In this document: piece after piece, positions 6,596-13,472 of the stretch
How the letters are laid out: each line of letters starts with the position of its first letter
Position numbering within the stretch: the first letter of the stretch is position 1
DNA from: a virus
Virus record (IMG/VR): IMGVR_UViG_3300035698_021462
Location: 1 to 22,001 of that record
Direction: 5' to 3' (one strand)
DNA length: 22,001 nt
Position numbers and translations under genes: made by a program
The notes under the pieces: generated by a model
What the model was told of the DNA's origin: nothing
The model's input: only the letters and a program-made list of their open reading frames with translations
The model's database searches: none

Positions 6596-6993
6596 ATTCC
6601 CATCCTTTCTCTTAAGGTCTTTGAAGCCTGATCAAGAGTACCGCTCGCCGCTGTAAACTGCTCAGGAGATAAACTCCCCGCTTCTTTGATCTTCACTCGG
6701 GCGTTTTCTACCGCTGCTAGTTGACCCATCGGATCGGAGTTCCTGGCCGTTTCAAGCTTACTAACCGTCTTGGTCTCTTTCACCTCGTCCGGCGTATCCG
6801 CTAAAGAACCTAAACCAGAGCCCACACCGTAGCCGGCCGCTAAACCACCTAAAACTGCTGGGGCTGCGGCACCTCCAGTGGCTAAAGTTAAAGCACCACC
6901 TGCTACGGCTCCTGCAATACCTCCAAAAAGACCGCCTTTTCCACCGGAGCCCTTCTCTACTTTTCTTCGCTGATTGATTTCACCAAGTGCCAT
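6592..6993 (-). CDS. Gly/Ala-rich candidate membrane-active ejection protein, 133 aa
   Basis: The protein starts MALGEINQRRKVEKGSGG, again the M-A-L-x-x-I-N plus basic linker opening of its neighbours. A long Gly/Ala-rich hydrophobic region follows (about residues 21-63) that could form one or two glycine-zipper membrane helices, and then a soluble charged helical C-terminus ending in TLRERMGM. Glycine-zipper proteins of this size are frequent among podoviral ejection proteins and pore formers. The gene is coupled to the next one by a 4-nt overlap. Confidence 0.55.
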   Translation of the reverse strand: MALGEINQRRKVEKGSGGKGGLFGGIAGAVAGGALTLATGGAAAPAVLGGLAAGYGVGSGLGSLADTPDEVKETKTVSKLETARNSDPMGQLAAVENARVKIKEAGSLSPEQFTAASGTLDQASKTLRERMGM

Positions 6994-7002
6994 AATCTCT
7001 CC

Positions 7003-7659
7003 TTAAACAAGTTTATCAATGACAGCTCGTCGTTCTGTTTCTGTCAGAACACGACCCAGTCTCTGCTCTTGAGACACAATGTCCGCCCTTGAATCTTGCC
7101 ATGGACGTACAGTCTTTCCACTCTTGGTAAAAGAAGACGATTGACCCATTATCCTAAGAACATTCGCTAAACGATGGGGATCATCTAGTCCTGCATCTCT
7201 CATCGCAATCGCCGCATTGATCGTGTTGGTCTTTAAATTCTCTTGAAACTCTCGATCCTGAAAATTCATCTGGCGATCAAAGCTCTCCTTCTGAAAGTCC
7301 ATCGTTCTGCCAAACTGAGACTCTTGTTGCTGACGAGCAATCCCTGATTCTCTGGCTGCTGCTGTAGCTCCAGCTTCTTGAGAAGCCAGCTCAATTTGTG
7401 CGGGTAAGAAACTCTCTTCGTATTGCTTACGAGACTGAGACTGCGCTCTATTGGCCGCTCCCCCAGAAAGTCCGCTAATGGCTTGCTGTCTCTCTAAGCC
7501 TTTATCTAAACTTTGCATTCCTCTCTTACGAGTCACGCCTAAACCTTTTTTCGCCTGCGCAAACTTCTTCGCTAAAAGATCTTCTACTTGCTGAGAGCCA
7601 AAATTGCCCCCACTACTTGAGCCACCTGAAGTCGCCCCTGGACTATATATTATTGTCAT
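7003..7659 (-). CDS. Gln-rich helical candidate internal virion protein, 218 aa
   Basis: The protein has a flexible Ser/Gly N-terminus, then a long Gln/Arg/Glu-rich helical region (about 45-150, including SRKQYEESFLPAQIELASQE and RQQQESQFGRTMDFQKESFD), and ends in a short charged domain. The low-complexity helix looks like the inner-shaft or chaperone-like virion proteins found after the nozzle gene in short-tailed phages. Its ATG overlaps the stop of the nozzle-like gene by 4 nt. I do not recognise a catalytic motif. Assignment is by composition and gene order. Confidence 0.5.
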   Translation of the reverse strand: MTIIYSPGATSGGSSSGGNFGSQQVEDLLAKKFAQAKKGLGVTRKRGMQSLDKGLERQQAISGLSGGAANRAQSQSRKQYEESFLPAQIELASQEAGATAAARESGIARQQQESQFGRTMDFQKESFDRQMNFQDREFQENLKTNTINAAIAMRDAGLDDPHRLANVLRIMGQSSSFTKSGKTVRPWQDSRADIVSQEQRLGRVLTETERRAVIDKLV

Positions 7660-9602
7660 CTGTACCTCCGTAAATTCATACCTATCTCTAAACGATAAAC
7701 CTTAAAGGCCTGATCCACCGTATCCTGATTATCAAATCGAAACTGTATCCGCTTTCCAAGAAGCTTTCCTATTGGCACTCGGACTTCAAAATCCTCTCGA
7801 ATACCACCCCAAGGATCCACTCCCCAAACCATCACGCCCCAAGTAGAGCCTGCCGGATTAACGTTAATCTCCTCAAAGTTCCCTGAGCCTATATCTCCGT
7901 CTGTTCTCCAGCGAAGATTCATATTGTAATCCCCAATCTTGGCGACCCAAATATAAGCTTCTCTAAAATCCTTCACATAAGAATCAAGCGAGCCCTCATC
8001 AGCCCCGCCGACTTGCTTCGTCCAAAAGTACGAGTTAATCGCGGTGTTGGAATCGGCATATCTTCCCGAGTTAAACTGAGCAATCTTGCCCGTCTCTCCG
8101 TCTTGAGCGCCGTAAAGCTTGCCATCAAAAAGGTAGAAGAAGTCTGTATTGGGTCCATCCCAAAGAGACCATGAACCCGGCTGACCTTGAGTGCCAATGC
8201 GGTTCATATCAAACCAGTAAATACGGTCCTTCACATCATCTGCGGAAGAAGTCGACTCTACGGCCATATAAAGCCGGTTCTCAAATAGCTCCAAAGAGAT
8301 GTTTTGAAGCATGTCCTTTTGAAACTCTTTGAGAAAGTCGGATTCGATCTTCTCACTAATGGTCCGAGCTCGAAGCTTTCCATCGGTGCTCTCAAACACA
8401 TCAATCCCGCTTAAATAGGTCAGACCTACAATCGAATTGTTCTGTCTTCCAACAAACATCAGCCCATTAGGAGTTTCAATCACGGTTCGGTGAGCATAAG
8501 TCCCCATATTGGAAGGAAGCTCTAGCTTCTGCCAGGTTAGACTATCGGCCGGATCAGAGACGACAAGACCGTAAGACTTATTCTCTTTAAAAATAGTCAG
8601 CACATCATCTTGAGCCGCCACTCGGGTAATCTCTTCACCGTCTCTAGAATCAAAGGGCTCGAAGTTATTCGGCTCTGAAACAAACGGATTCGTCAGATTC
8701 GTCCACCTCATGATGGTGTCCGTAGAGGACTGATCGTCCATAAACAATCGATCCTTATGAAGCGTGAGAGTCGTAAAAGGCTTTGGAGCATCTTGAAACT
8801 CTAAAGCCGCTCTTCCTTCTTCTTCGTTCGGAGTGACGTCCACAAAGGTGGTCGTTGTATTATCCGATAGATTGCCAACAAGCCGATATTCCCCATCTTC
8901 ACTAGTGGCTCGATAAACATTTCGTTCATTGACTCCGGCGAGGGAAGACCCGACAGGGATCTCTGTTAAACTAACAAGAGCCGACGCACCCAAAGATACG
9001 CAAGCAGCAGATCCTACCGAGCCCTCCACCGCCTGCGAGTTGACGAAGGAAACTTTATAGTAATAATTGCCCACGGCTAAAGAGCTTCCGCTATTTTCAG
9101 AGGCCCCCGTAGGAGCCGAAGGCACATCGATGCCCATATTGTAAACACTGTCGCCGGAGTACTTCCAGGCCTTGGTTCCATCGGAGAAAAACAAAACGCC
9201 TTGGTATCGGCGAGAAACAATCTTGTTGGCTGAAGTAAAAGTCCCTGTGGTTCCAGAGACTGAATCAAAAGTAGCCAGAGTTACGGTGCTTGCTAAAGAA
9301 GCATCCGATGAGCTCGTCGAAAAGGACGCTCGATACATCGTCCCGTTTGACCAAACCACCATAGAGCCGCCGTACTGAGCGCCTCCTTGTACATTAAATG
9401 AACCAATCCCCGCTCCGAGGTTAATGATCTGAGTACCGTCCCGAGTAACAACTGCCCCATCTTCGTCAAAGGTGACGTTCTTACAGTCTGGGGTTTCACT
9501 CGGTCCAATCTTAGAAGGAGAAAAGCGCTTGTTTAAGCCACCATCAAATCCCTCAACTGAATAACGTACCCGTGTTCCAACTTGTTTGATTCCTGTTGCC
9601 AC
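7656..9602 (-). CDS. Tail nozzle/stabilisation-type protein
   Basis: A 648-aa beta-rich protein. The opening with FDGGLNKRFSPSKIGPSETP (residues 19-38) followed by CKNVTFDEDGAVVTRDGTQ is the characteristic start of podoviral tail nozzle or DNA-stabilisation proteins, which begin with a strand that locks onto the adaptor and continue as a beta-propeller. Later segments such as HKDRLFMDDQSSTDTIMRWT and PNGLMFVGRQNNSIVGLTY repeat the propeller-blade pattern, with a fibronectin-like part at about 165-260 (PSAPTGASENSGS, YYYKVSFVNS). It directly follows the head-tail adaptor gene. Its likely role is the distal tail tube that holds in packaged DNA and carries fibres. Confidence 0.75.
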   Translation of the reverse strand: MATGIKQVGTRVRYSVEGFDGGLNKRFSPSKIGPSETPDCKNVTFDEDGAVVTRDGTQIINLGAGIGSFNVQGGAQYGGSMVVWSNGTMYRASFSTSSSDASLASTVTLATFDSVSGTTGTFTSANKIVSRRYQGVLFFSDGTKAWKYSGDSVYNMGIDVPSAPTGASENSGSSLAVGNYYYKVSFVNSQAVEGSVGSAACVSLGASALVSLTEIPVGSSLAGVNERNVYRATSEDGEYRLVGNLSDNTTTTFVDVTPNEEEGRAALEFQDAPKPFTTLTLHKDRLFMDDQSSTDTIMRWTNLTNPFVSEPNNFEPFDSRDGEEITRVAAQDDVLTIFKENKSYGLVVSDPADSLTWQKLELPSNMGTYAHRTVIETPNGLMFVGRQNNSIVGLTYLSGIDVFESTDGKLRARTISEKIESDFLKEFQKDMLQNISLELFENRLYMAVESTSSADDVKDRIYWFDMNRIGTQGQPGSWSLWDGPNTDFFYLFDGKLYGAQDGETGKIAQFNSGRYADSNTAINSYFWTKQVGGADEGSLDSYVKDFREAYIWVAKIGDYNMNLRWRTDGDIGSGNFEEINVNPAGSTWGVMVWGVDPWGGIREDFEVRVPIGKLLGKRIQFRFDNQDTVDQAFKVYRLEIGMNLRRYR

Positions 9603-9610
9603 TTATTTCC

Positions 9611-10261
9611 TTAAATAAGGCCATATTCTGTCTCCAACAGTGAATCGGCATCCGCAACTATCGTTGAACCATCTTTCCTTCTTCTGTCTCTGATGTATTT
9701 ACGACCTGCAATCATGTGAATGTTTCGCCACCTCTCATCGAAGTAACTTGCCATCCCTTGATTCAGATCTTTCGCATACATTAAAGAAATAACGCCCTCT
9801 GCAATTCCTCCTTGAAGATGTTGTGGGACGTCCAGTGTGTCGGTAGACGCAGTAATAGTCGTTTGCCGCTTCTCTACATACCAAGTAATCGTCTTGGCAC
9901 TAGATGGTGTCGGTGAAAAAAAGACCTCGTTGTTCCATATCCAATATTCGCGAGGGTCACCTTCGGGCACTATCCCAGTAGGGTTTCTCGACTCATACTG
10001 TCTTCGACTTATTCGTTTGAGTGGAATTCCATTCCAGTTCATTCTCATGATGCTAATCGCGTTTGTAGGCCAGGCATAATTCACCTGGGAGATGACTGTT
10101 AACTCGGTGACGGTATCTTCGATTAAACCAAAGATCGCTATCATCTCGTTACACTTCATTTCTGCAAGCTTATAGATCTCCGCTGAAGACCAGTTATTAT
10201 CTCCAGTAGCATTGTGCATATTTCGCACATACGTCTCTAGCTCACTCACATCTGCAAACAC
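9611..10261 (-). CDS. Head-tail adaptor (connector) protein
   Basis: A 216-aa protein starting with GTG at 10259-10261, behind GGAGG at a 7-nt spacing. It has an N-terminal helical part (FADVSELETYVRNMHNATGD) and a central beta part with DPREYWIWNNEVFFSPTPS, a combination seen in the adaptor proteins that dock under the portal of short-tailed phages. The C-terminal helices are basic (YIRDRRRKDG). Size and position directly before the nozzle-like gene support the call. It would form a dodecameric ring under the portal. No enzymatic motif was noticed. Confidence 0.65.
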   Translation of the reverse strand: MFADVSELETYVRNMHNATGDNNWSSAEIYKLAEMKCNEMIAIFGLIEDTVTELTVISQVNYAWPTNAISIMRMNWNGIPLKRISRRQYESRNPTGIVPEGDPREYWIWNNEVFFSPTPSSAKTITWYVEKRQTTITASTDTLDVPQHLQGGIAEGVISLMYAKDLNQGMASYFDERWRNIHMIAGRKYIRDRRRKDGSTIVADADSLLETEYGLI

Positions 10262-10281
10262 TTCTTAGCCTCCTTTTGAAA

Positions 10282-10728
10282 CTATTCCTCGACCGGTTGG
10301 TGGTCAGGATAAGTAGCCTTCATGTAGCTATCTAAGGCTTTCTTCGTTCCAAATTCTTTTCCATCTAATTGACACGTATATCGCTTAGATTTCTTCTGTC
10401 TCTCTTGGTCAGCCTTGATAAGAACTTCCTTATCCTTGCCATACCATCTTGCCATTTCATCCGCATTCATTTCAACGACTGCCAATGCTTTGGGTCCAAT
10501 GACATATTCTCCAAGAGTATTCTTGTAGTTAGCCGACTTCGGCCTTCCCAAAAACTTCCTTGCTTCTAAGTAACGCATTACGAGCTTCTTCTCACTGTGT
10601 GGAGGAACCTCTCTCATTGTTCCACGAAACTCTTCCTTATACAGTTGATCGTCTCTATTGATCACCCATACAGGCCGGTTCGCTGCTGTCATGTCTATAT
10701 CGCTACTTACTACTGGTTCTGCTGCCAT
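10282..10728 (-). CDS. Hypothetical virion-module protein, 148 aa
   Basis: A charged, Lys-rich protein with no membrane segment. The first half contains a PVWVINRDDQLYKEEFRG stretch resembling small domains found in phage structural regions, and the C-terminus YTCQLDGKEFGTKKALDSYM then KATYPDH resembles a C2H2 finger but has only one Cys, so it is unlikely to bind zinc in the normal way. The gene is preceded by the repeated TTGACGAAGGA-type leader (10738-10759). Function unknown. Confidence 0.5.
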   Translation of the reverse strand: MAAEPVVSSDIDMTAANRPVWVINRDDQLYKEEFRGTMREVPPHSEKKLVMRYLEARKFLGRPKSANYKNTLGEYVIGPKALAVVEMNADEMARWYGKDKEVLIKADQERQKKSKRYTCQLDGKEFGTKKALDSYMKATYPDHQPVEE

Positions 10729-10737
10729 TTCACTTTC

Positions 10738-10759
10738 TCCTTCGTCATTTCGTCAATTA
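10738..10759 (-). promoter_or_regulatory. Repeated leader motif and RBS before the 148-aa gene
   Basis: On the minus strand it reads TAATTGACGAAA then TGACGAAGGA directly before the start of the 148-aa gene. The core TGACGAAGGA also occurs before the glycosyltransferase-like gene (12484-12495) and the scaffold-like gene (15192-15203). GAAGGA can act as the ribosome binding site; the shared bases before it are not explained by that. Confidence 0.45.
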
Positions 10760-11113
10760 TCAACCCGGTCCGTTCCTTCCGCACAGTAAATACACCGTAG
10801 CGGCTTGAGTCGGAGCCGTGGCTATTTCTAGGCTTACACTACTCACCCCGAGAACATCGTTATATTCAAGAAGCTTTCGAGTCGTTGCATAGGTCACTAA
10901 AGAGTTTCCAGATACGAAGCTATAGGCTCCAGAAGTCTGATCACTCGTTAAATGAGCCCGCCAATTAAGAGTTTGGTTCCCCGTTGAATCAGCCCAATCA
11001 GCCATCTCGCCATAAGCCAGACGAACCGTGGTGTTGTGGCCAATGTTTATCACCGGCGAACTCGTTGCCCCGGCCGCTATGGTGACCGGAAAAACCGTTA
11101 CATCTAAAGCCAT
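10760..11113 (-). CDS. Small beta-rich candidate decoration/head protein, 117 aa
   Basis: A Thr/Ala/Val-rich, almost Lys-free protein (MALDVTVFPVTIAAGATSSP at the start) that looks like a compact beta-sandwich. Similar small proteins follow capsid genes in many phages and bind the outside of the head. It sits 9 nt after the 88-aa gene of similar character. No enzymatic motif. The family is not recognised, so decoration is inferred from composition and place. Confidence 0.45.
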   Translation of the reverse strand: MALDVTVFPVTIAAGATSSPVINIGHNTTVRLAYGEMADWADSTGNQTLNWRAHLTSDQTSGAYSFVSGNSLVTYATTRKLLEYNDVLGVSSVSLEIATAPTQAATVYLLCGRNGPG

Positions 11114-11122
11114 AAAACCCCC

Positions 11123-11389
11123 TTAAGAGCCGTAAACAATAACTGTACTGACGTTATTCGCTACCGCTCCCGTTAAAGCAATCGTACCTAAAGCAGCCGT
11201 GCCGCTATCAAGTTCATTGAGTGCTATATTAGGCTGAGTAATCCCGCTCTTTTGAGAAACTTGTGCAAAGGCTACTCGGTTTAAACCAGTTACTACCGTA
11301 CCGGCTGTTCCATCAGGCGTAACGTCATAAACGACCACCCTCATATTTCCTAAAACTGTGTCGCAAACTTGCGATGCTGCAAATGCCAT
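11123..11389 (-). CDS. Small beta-rich candidate decoration/head protein, 88 aa
   Basis: An 88-aa protein, strongly beta-type and with few charges, beginning MAFAASQVCDTVLGNMRVVV. It contains Val/Thr/Gly stretches such as GTAGTVVTGL and TIALTGAVANN. It lies 12 nt after the glycosyltransferase-like gene and 9 nt before the 117-aa gene. Its size and composition fit head decoration or fibre-base proteins. It is one of several such proteins around the MCP gene, and I infer a capsid-surface role only from this. Confidence 0.45.
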   Translation of the reverse strand: MAFAASQVCDTVLGNMRVVVYDVTPDGTAGTVVTGLNRVAFAQVSQKSGITQPNIALNELDSGTAALGTIALTGAVANNVSTVIVYGS

Positions 11390-11401
11390 ATCGATCTCCT
11401 T

Positions 11402-12475
11402 CTAAAATAAAATTAGATCCAATTTATAATCAGGAACCGCCCACACATCAGCGAGCTTAATTTCCTCAATCTTCTTTGGATCTTTAATATCGTGTATCTT
11501 CACCTTCTCCGGTATTTCATAAGGAACGAGTGCTTCTGACAATGATTTATATTGAAACTGGCAGATGTTCCCCTCAGAATAAGCTCCCAAGAGTCCCTCC
11601 GAACAGTTGATATAATTGCCAGGAACCGTACAGGCCACATGATCAAAGAAAAACTTGAAGTTCAAATAACTCGGCCAAGTCTTTCTGGGCATTCCATACA
11701 CGTCCTTCCAAGGAACACAGGTTCCCTGAGTATCGTATCCCGTCTTATAACTGTGAAACTCACCGCCGTAATCAAAGCAAAAGTCTGCCCCCACATACAT
11801 AATCGGATCGCAGCCAAAGAAAATCTTCGCCACATAAAGACAAGCCCCTAAGACGTTGCCTCCAGCCGATACATAATGAGCAAACCGCTCTACCGCATTC
11901 AGCTCGTCCATCATCTCTGCAGATGGAATCAACGAGTTAAAGAGATAGATCTCTCCTCGCCACTTCTCAAACAAAATAGGAGGTGAAAGAGTCGTCGCTA
12001 TGAGCGTCTTGCCTTCCGTAGCCTCCCAGTAATGATCGGAATCCTTTTCACGAGACTCCGATACGTCTTTGATGACCGCATCACCGCTTGCATCTAAGGA
12101 AAGGTAGTAGTCCGCATGAAAGCCGTTATCTTCGAAATAACCAAAGTTATGAAGACACGACAACGTAGGAACTCGCCATTCCCCTCGATCATAATTGTTT
12201 TTAAGTGCTTTAAGAGAGTGCTTCAGAGAGGGACCTGCGCCAATAATAATAGCCGGGCTATAGCGATGCTTTCCAGCAAGCTGAGCTACCGACTTCTCAA
12301 ACATTGAACCAAAGCGCTCTTTATTCGCCTTGTAGTTCTTTGGCCATGTATCCTTCCACGAATCAACAGTCTGTTCATCCCCATCACAAGCTCTCTTATA
12401 GAGATCGCCTTGAGACTTCGGTGGTCCGTCAATCAGTGGCTGATACATCAGATCCATTTCAATCGTTCGTTTCAT
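11402..12475 (-). CDS. Maf/DUF115 (MptE-like) glycosyltransferase-family protein
   Basis: A 357-aa protein with the signature of the MptE-like/DUF115 domain found in flagellin-modifying Maf proteins: IIIGAGPSL at 76-84, HADYYLSLD at 120-128, GGNVLG at 205-210, and YVGADFCFDY at 227-236 followed by FH (H241). In Maf proteins this Rossmann-like domain is thought to transfer nonulosonic acids such as pseudaminic or legionaminic acid to protein Ser/Thr. Here the gene lies inside the head module, between a candidate decoration gene and small beta-rich Ser/Thr-rich genes, so the virion or a host glycan pathway could be the target. It is preceded by a hairpin (12505-12526) and the repeated leader motif. 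The family call is strong; the activity and substrate are inference. Confidence 0.75.
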   Translation of the reverse strand: MKRTIEMDLMYQPLIDGPPKSQGDLYKRACDGDEQTVDSWKDTWPKNYKANKERFGSMFEKSVAQLAGKHRYSPAIIIGAGPSLKHSLKALKNNYDRGEWRVPTLSCLHNFGYFEDNGFHADYYLSLDASGDAVIKDVSESREKDSDHYWEATEGKTLIATTLSPPILFEKWRGEIYLFNSLIPSAEMMDELNAVERFAHYVSAGGNVLGACLYVAKIFFGCDPIMYVGADFCFDYGGEFHSYKTGYDTQGTCVPWKDVYGMPRKTWPSYLNFKFFFDHVACTVPGNYINCSEGLLGAYSEGNICQFQYKSLSEALVPYEIPEKVKIHDIKDPKKIEEIKLADVWAVPDYKLDLILF

Positions 12476-12483
12476 AGTCTTTC

Positions 12484-12495
12484 TTCCTTCGTCAA
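12484..12495 (-). promoter_or_regulatory. Repeated leader motif before glycosyltransferase-like gene
   Basis: The minus strand reads TTGACGAAGGAA, then GAAAGACT and the ATG. It matches the leader before the scaffold-like gene (15192-15203) over 12 nt and the one before the 148-aa gene over 10 nt. It contains a Shine-Dalgarno-like GAAGGA. It lies directly after the terminator-like hairpin. Confidence 0.45.
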
Positions 12496-12504
12496 AAGGG
12501 TGAA

Positions 12505-12526
12505 TGGAGGGCGATTAAACCCTCCA
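12505..12526 (-). terminator. Terminator-like hairpin
   Basis: A perfect 7-bp inverted repeat TGGAGGG/CCCTCCA with an 8-nt loop, followed on the minus strand by TTCACCCTTTTG. It lies in the 60-nt gap after the 172-aa gene. The T-tract is interrupted, so it may be a partial terminator, attenuator or RNA-stabilising stem. It is the only long perfect stem I noted between genes of the late operon. Confidence 0.5.
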
Positions 12527-12535
12527 CATCACGAT

Positions 12536-13054
12536 TTAAATTTCTGCAAATGAAACTGCAAAGTCACCAGAAACAATAAGAGTCGTTGCGGTCGCTGAAG
12601 CCGAAGCTCCAAGGTTCCTTCCAACTACTACATTTCCAGTGGCTACAGATTGAGGCATCAAGTTGACTTGCCCTGATCCCGAGATATAAATCGCTGCCCC
12701 AGTGGCAACGGAAGATACACCCGCAATCAAGTTTCCAACATTTCCTCGAACTGCACCCCATCCATAAGCCCCGGTTGTGATAGTGGCATGTTTCACAACA
12801 CTTGCACCTATATGTGCATTGGCCTTAGAGACGTGACTGATCGAAACACTGTACGGACCTGCAGAAGTTACTGGTGATAGCACCATTCCTACTGAGGCCT
12901 GAGCCGTACCTGCGTTATGAACAAGTCTGAATTTGATTCCATCTACAACACGTGTCTCGCCAAGTGTGTAACCAGCAGGTAGCGAACTAACTACTGAGGA
13001 TACACTTCCGAGACCTGCATCTACGAGATATCTATATTCTCCATTATCTCCCAT
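12536..13054 (-). CDS. Beta-rich structural protein after MCP, 172 aa
   Basis: A Gly/Ala/Ser/Val-rich protein (starts MGDNGEYRYLVDAGLGSVSS) with repeated short beta-strand patterns, low charge and no membrane segment. It lies 14 nt after the end of the MCP gene, the usual place for a head decoration or minor capsid protein. The C-terminal half (AIYISGSGQVNLMPQSVATG) resembles repeating beta-helix or sandwich segments. The family is not recognised. A hairpin follows it, so it may mark the end of a high-expression scaffold-MCP-decoration block. Confidence 0.55.
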   Translation of the reverse strand: MGDNGEYRYLVDAGLGSVSSVVSSLPAGYTLGETRVVDGIKFRLVHNAGTAQASVGMVLSPVTSAGPYSVSISHVSKANAHIGASVVKHATITTGAYGWGAVRGNVGNLIAGVSSVATGAAIYISGSGQVNLMPQSVATGNVVVGRNLGASASATATTLIVSGDFAVSFAEI

Positions 13055-13068
13055 GAGAGTCCCCTTTC

Positions 13069-13282
13069 TTAGCTAAGTGCCGTCATTGCTGCCTGGTATC
13101 TAGGAGCAGAACAAATCATTTCACCAAGCCACTGCAATTTTGCAATCATCGCGTCTTGATCAAAGAATTCTTCGAAATCCTTGAATTCACCAGGAAACTT
13201 ACGTTCTTTGTGTGAGTACAAATTAATGAATTTGCAGTTGTGAAATACCATATACCCACTAGGAGCATAAGAGTCTTCCATT
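13069..13282 (-). CDS. Major capsid protein, exon 2 (C-terminal part)
   Basis: This encodes the last 71 residues of the MCP: after the split Val codon it reads MEDSYAPSGYMVFHNCKFIN and ends in ICSAPRYQAAMTALS. The pattern (GYM-F-N-K-I-L-H at the E-loop/A-domain side, then C-S-A-P-R-x-Q-x-x-x-x-x-L) is the usual end of HK97-fold coat proteins in podovirus-like phages. Its frame is shifted by one relative to exon 1 and stays open back to about 13470, so a gene finder would call an independent protein starting at TTG 13441-13443. That start lies inside the predicted intron and would lack the rest of the capsid fold. I therefore treat this as exon 2, joined to 13473-14188. Confidence 0.8.
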
Positions 13283-13472
13283 CCGTATGTTAGCTCACGT
13301 TTCGATTTGTTATAGCGTGAGAGCAGACTGTATATCCTCCCATTAGGGGAGCCCTTGTCAGTCGTTCGAGCGTAGATCTTACCTTTTACGCTTCGGTCTG
13401 AACCACTTCTGGCCTTTAACCGATATTCGGGATTATGCAGCAATGGATTCCTCCAAAGCTGGGCAATAGTTT
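13283..13472 (-). ncRNA. Compact group I self-splicing intron in the MCP gene (190 nt)
   Basis: All positions are minus strand. P1 is GGUAA (13475-13471)/UUGCC (13466-13462), with the U·G wobble at the splice-site U (13473). P2-like UGGA/UCCA has a GGAA loop (13455-13444). P4 is UCGGU/ACCGA (13423-13419, 13397-13393), P5 is GGCCA/UGGUU (13414-13410, 13405-13401), and P6 is AGCGUA/UACGCU (13392-13387, 13374-13369). P7 is A(c)GACUG/CAGUCU (13365-13359, 13330-13325) with a bulged C. P8 is CUCCC/GGGAG (13351-13347, 13341-13337), J8/7 is GAUAUA, and P9 is CUCACG/CGUGAG (13321-13316, 13299-13294). P10 pairs exon AAUGG (13282-13278) with CUAUU (13469-13465). The last intron base is G (13283). P3 is unclear. 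There is no internal nuclease ORF. Splicing joins the MCP frame. Confidence 0.85.

Noticed and set aside
10282-10380. C2H2 zinc finger at the C-terminus of the 148-aa protein
   Set aside because: Only one Cys is present, so the usual four-ligand site is missing.
13069-13443. A separate 124-aa gene after the capsid gene
   Set aside because: Its last 71 residues are the missing MCP C-terminus, while the first part overlaps the predicted intron core; the TTG start is inside the intron.
13283-13472. Intein, programmed frameshift, or sequencing frameshift as the cause of the split capsid gene
   Set aside because: An intein needs one continuous frame and larger size. A simple frameshift would leave about 63 extra residues unlike capsid sequence. 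The paired P1/P10, P7, P8 and P9 elements and the frame-restoring splice sites explain it better, although an assembly error cannot be fully excluded.
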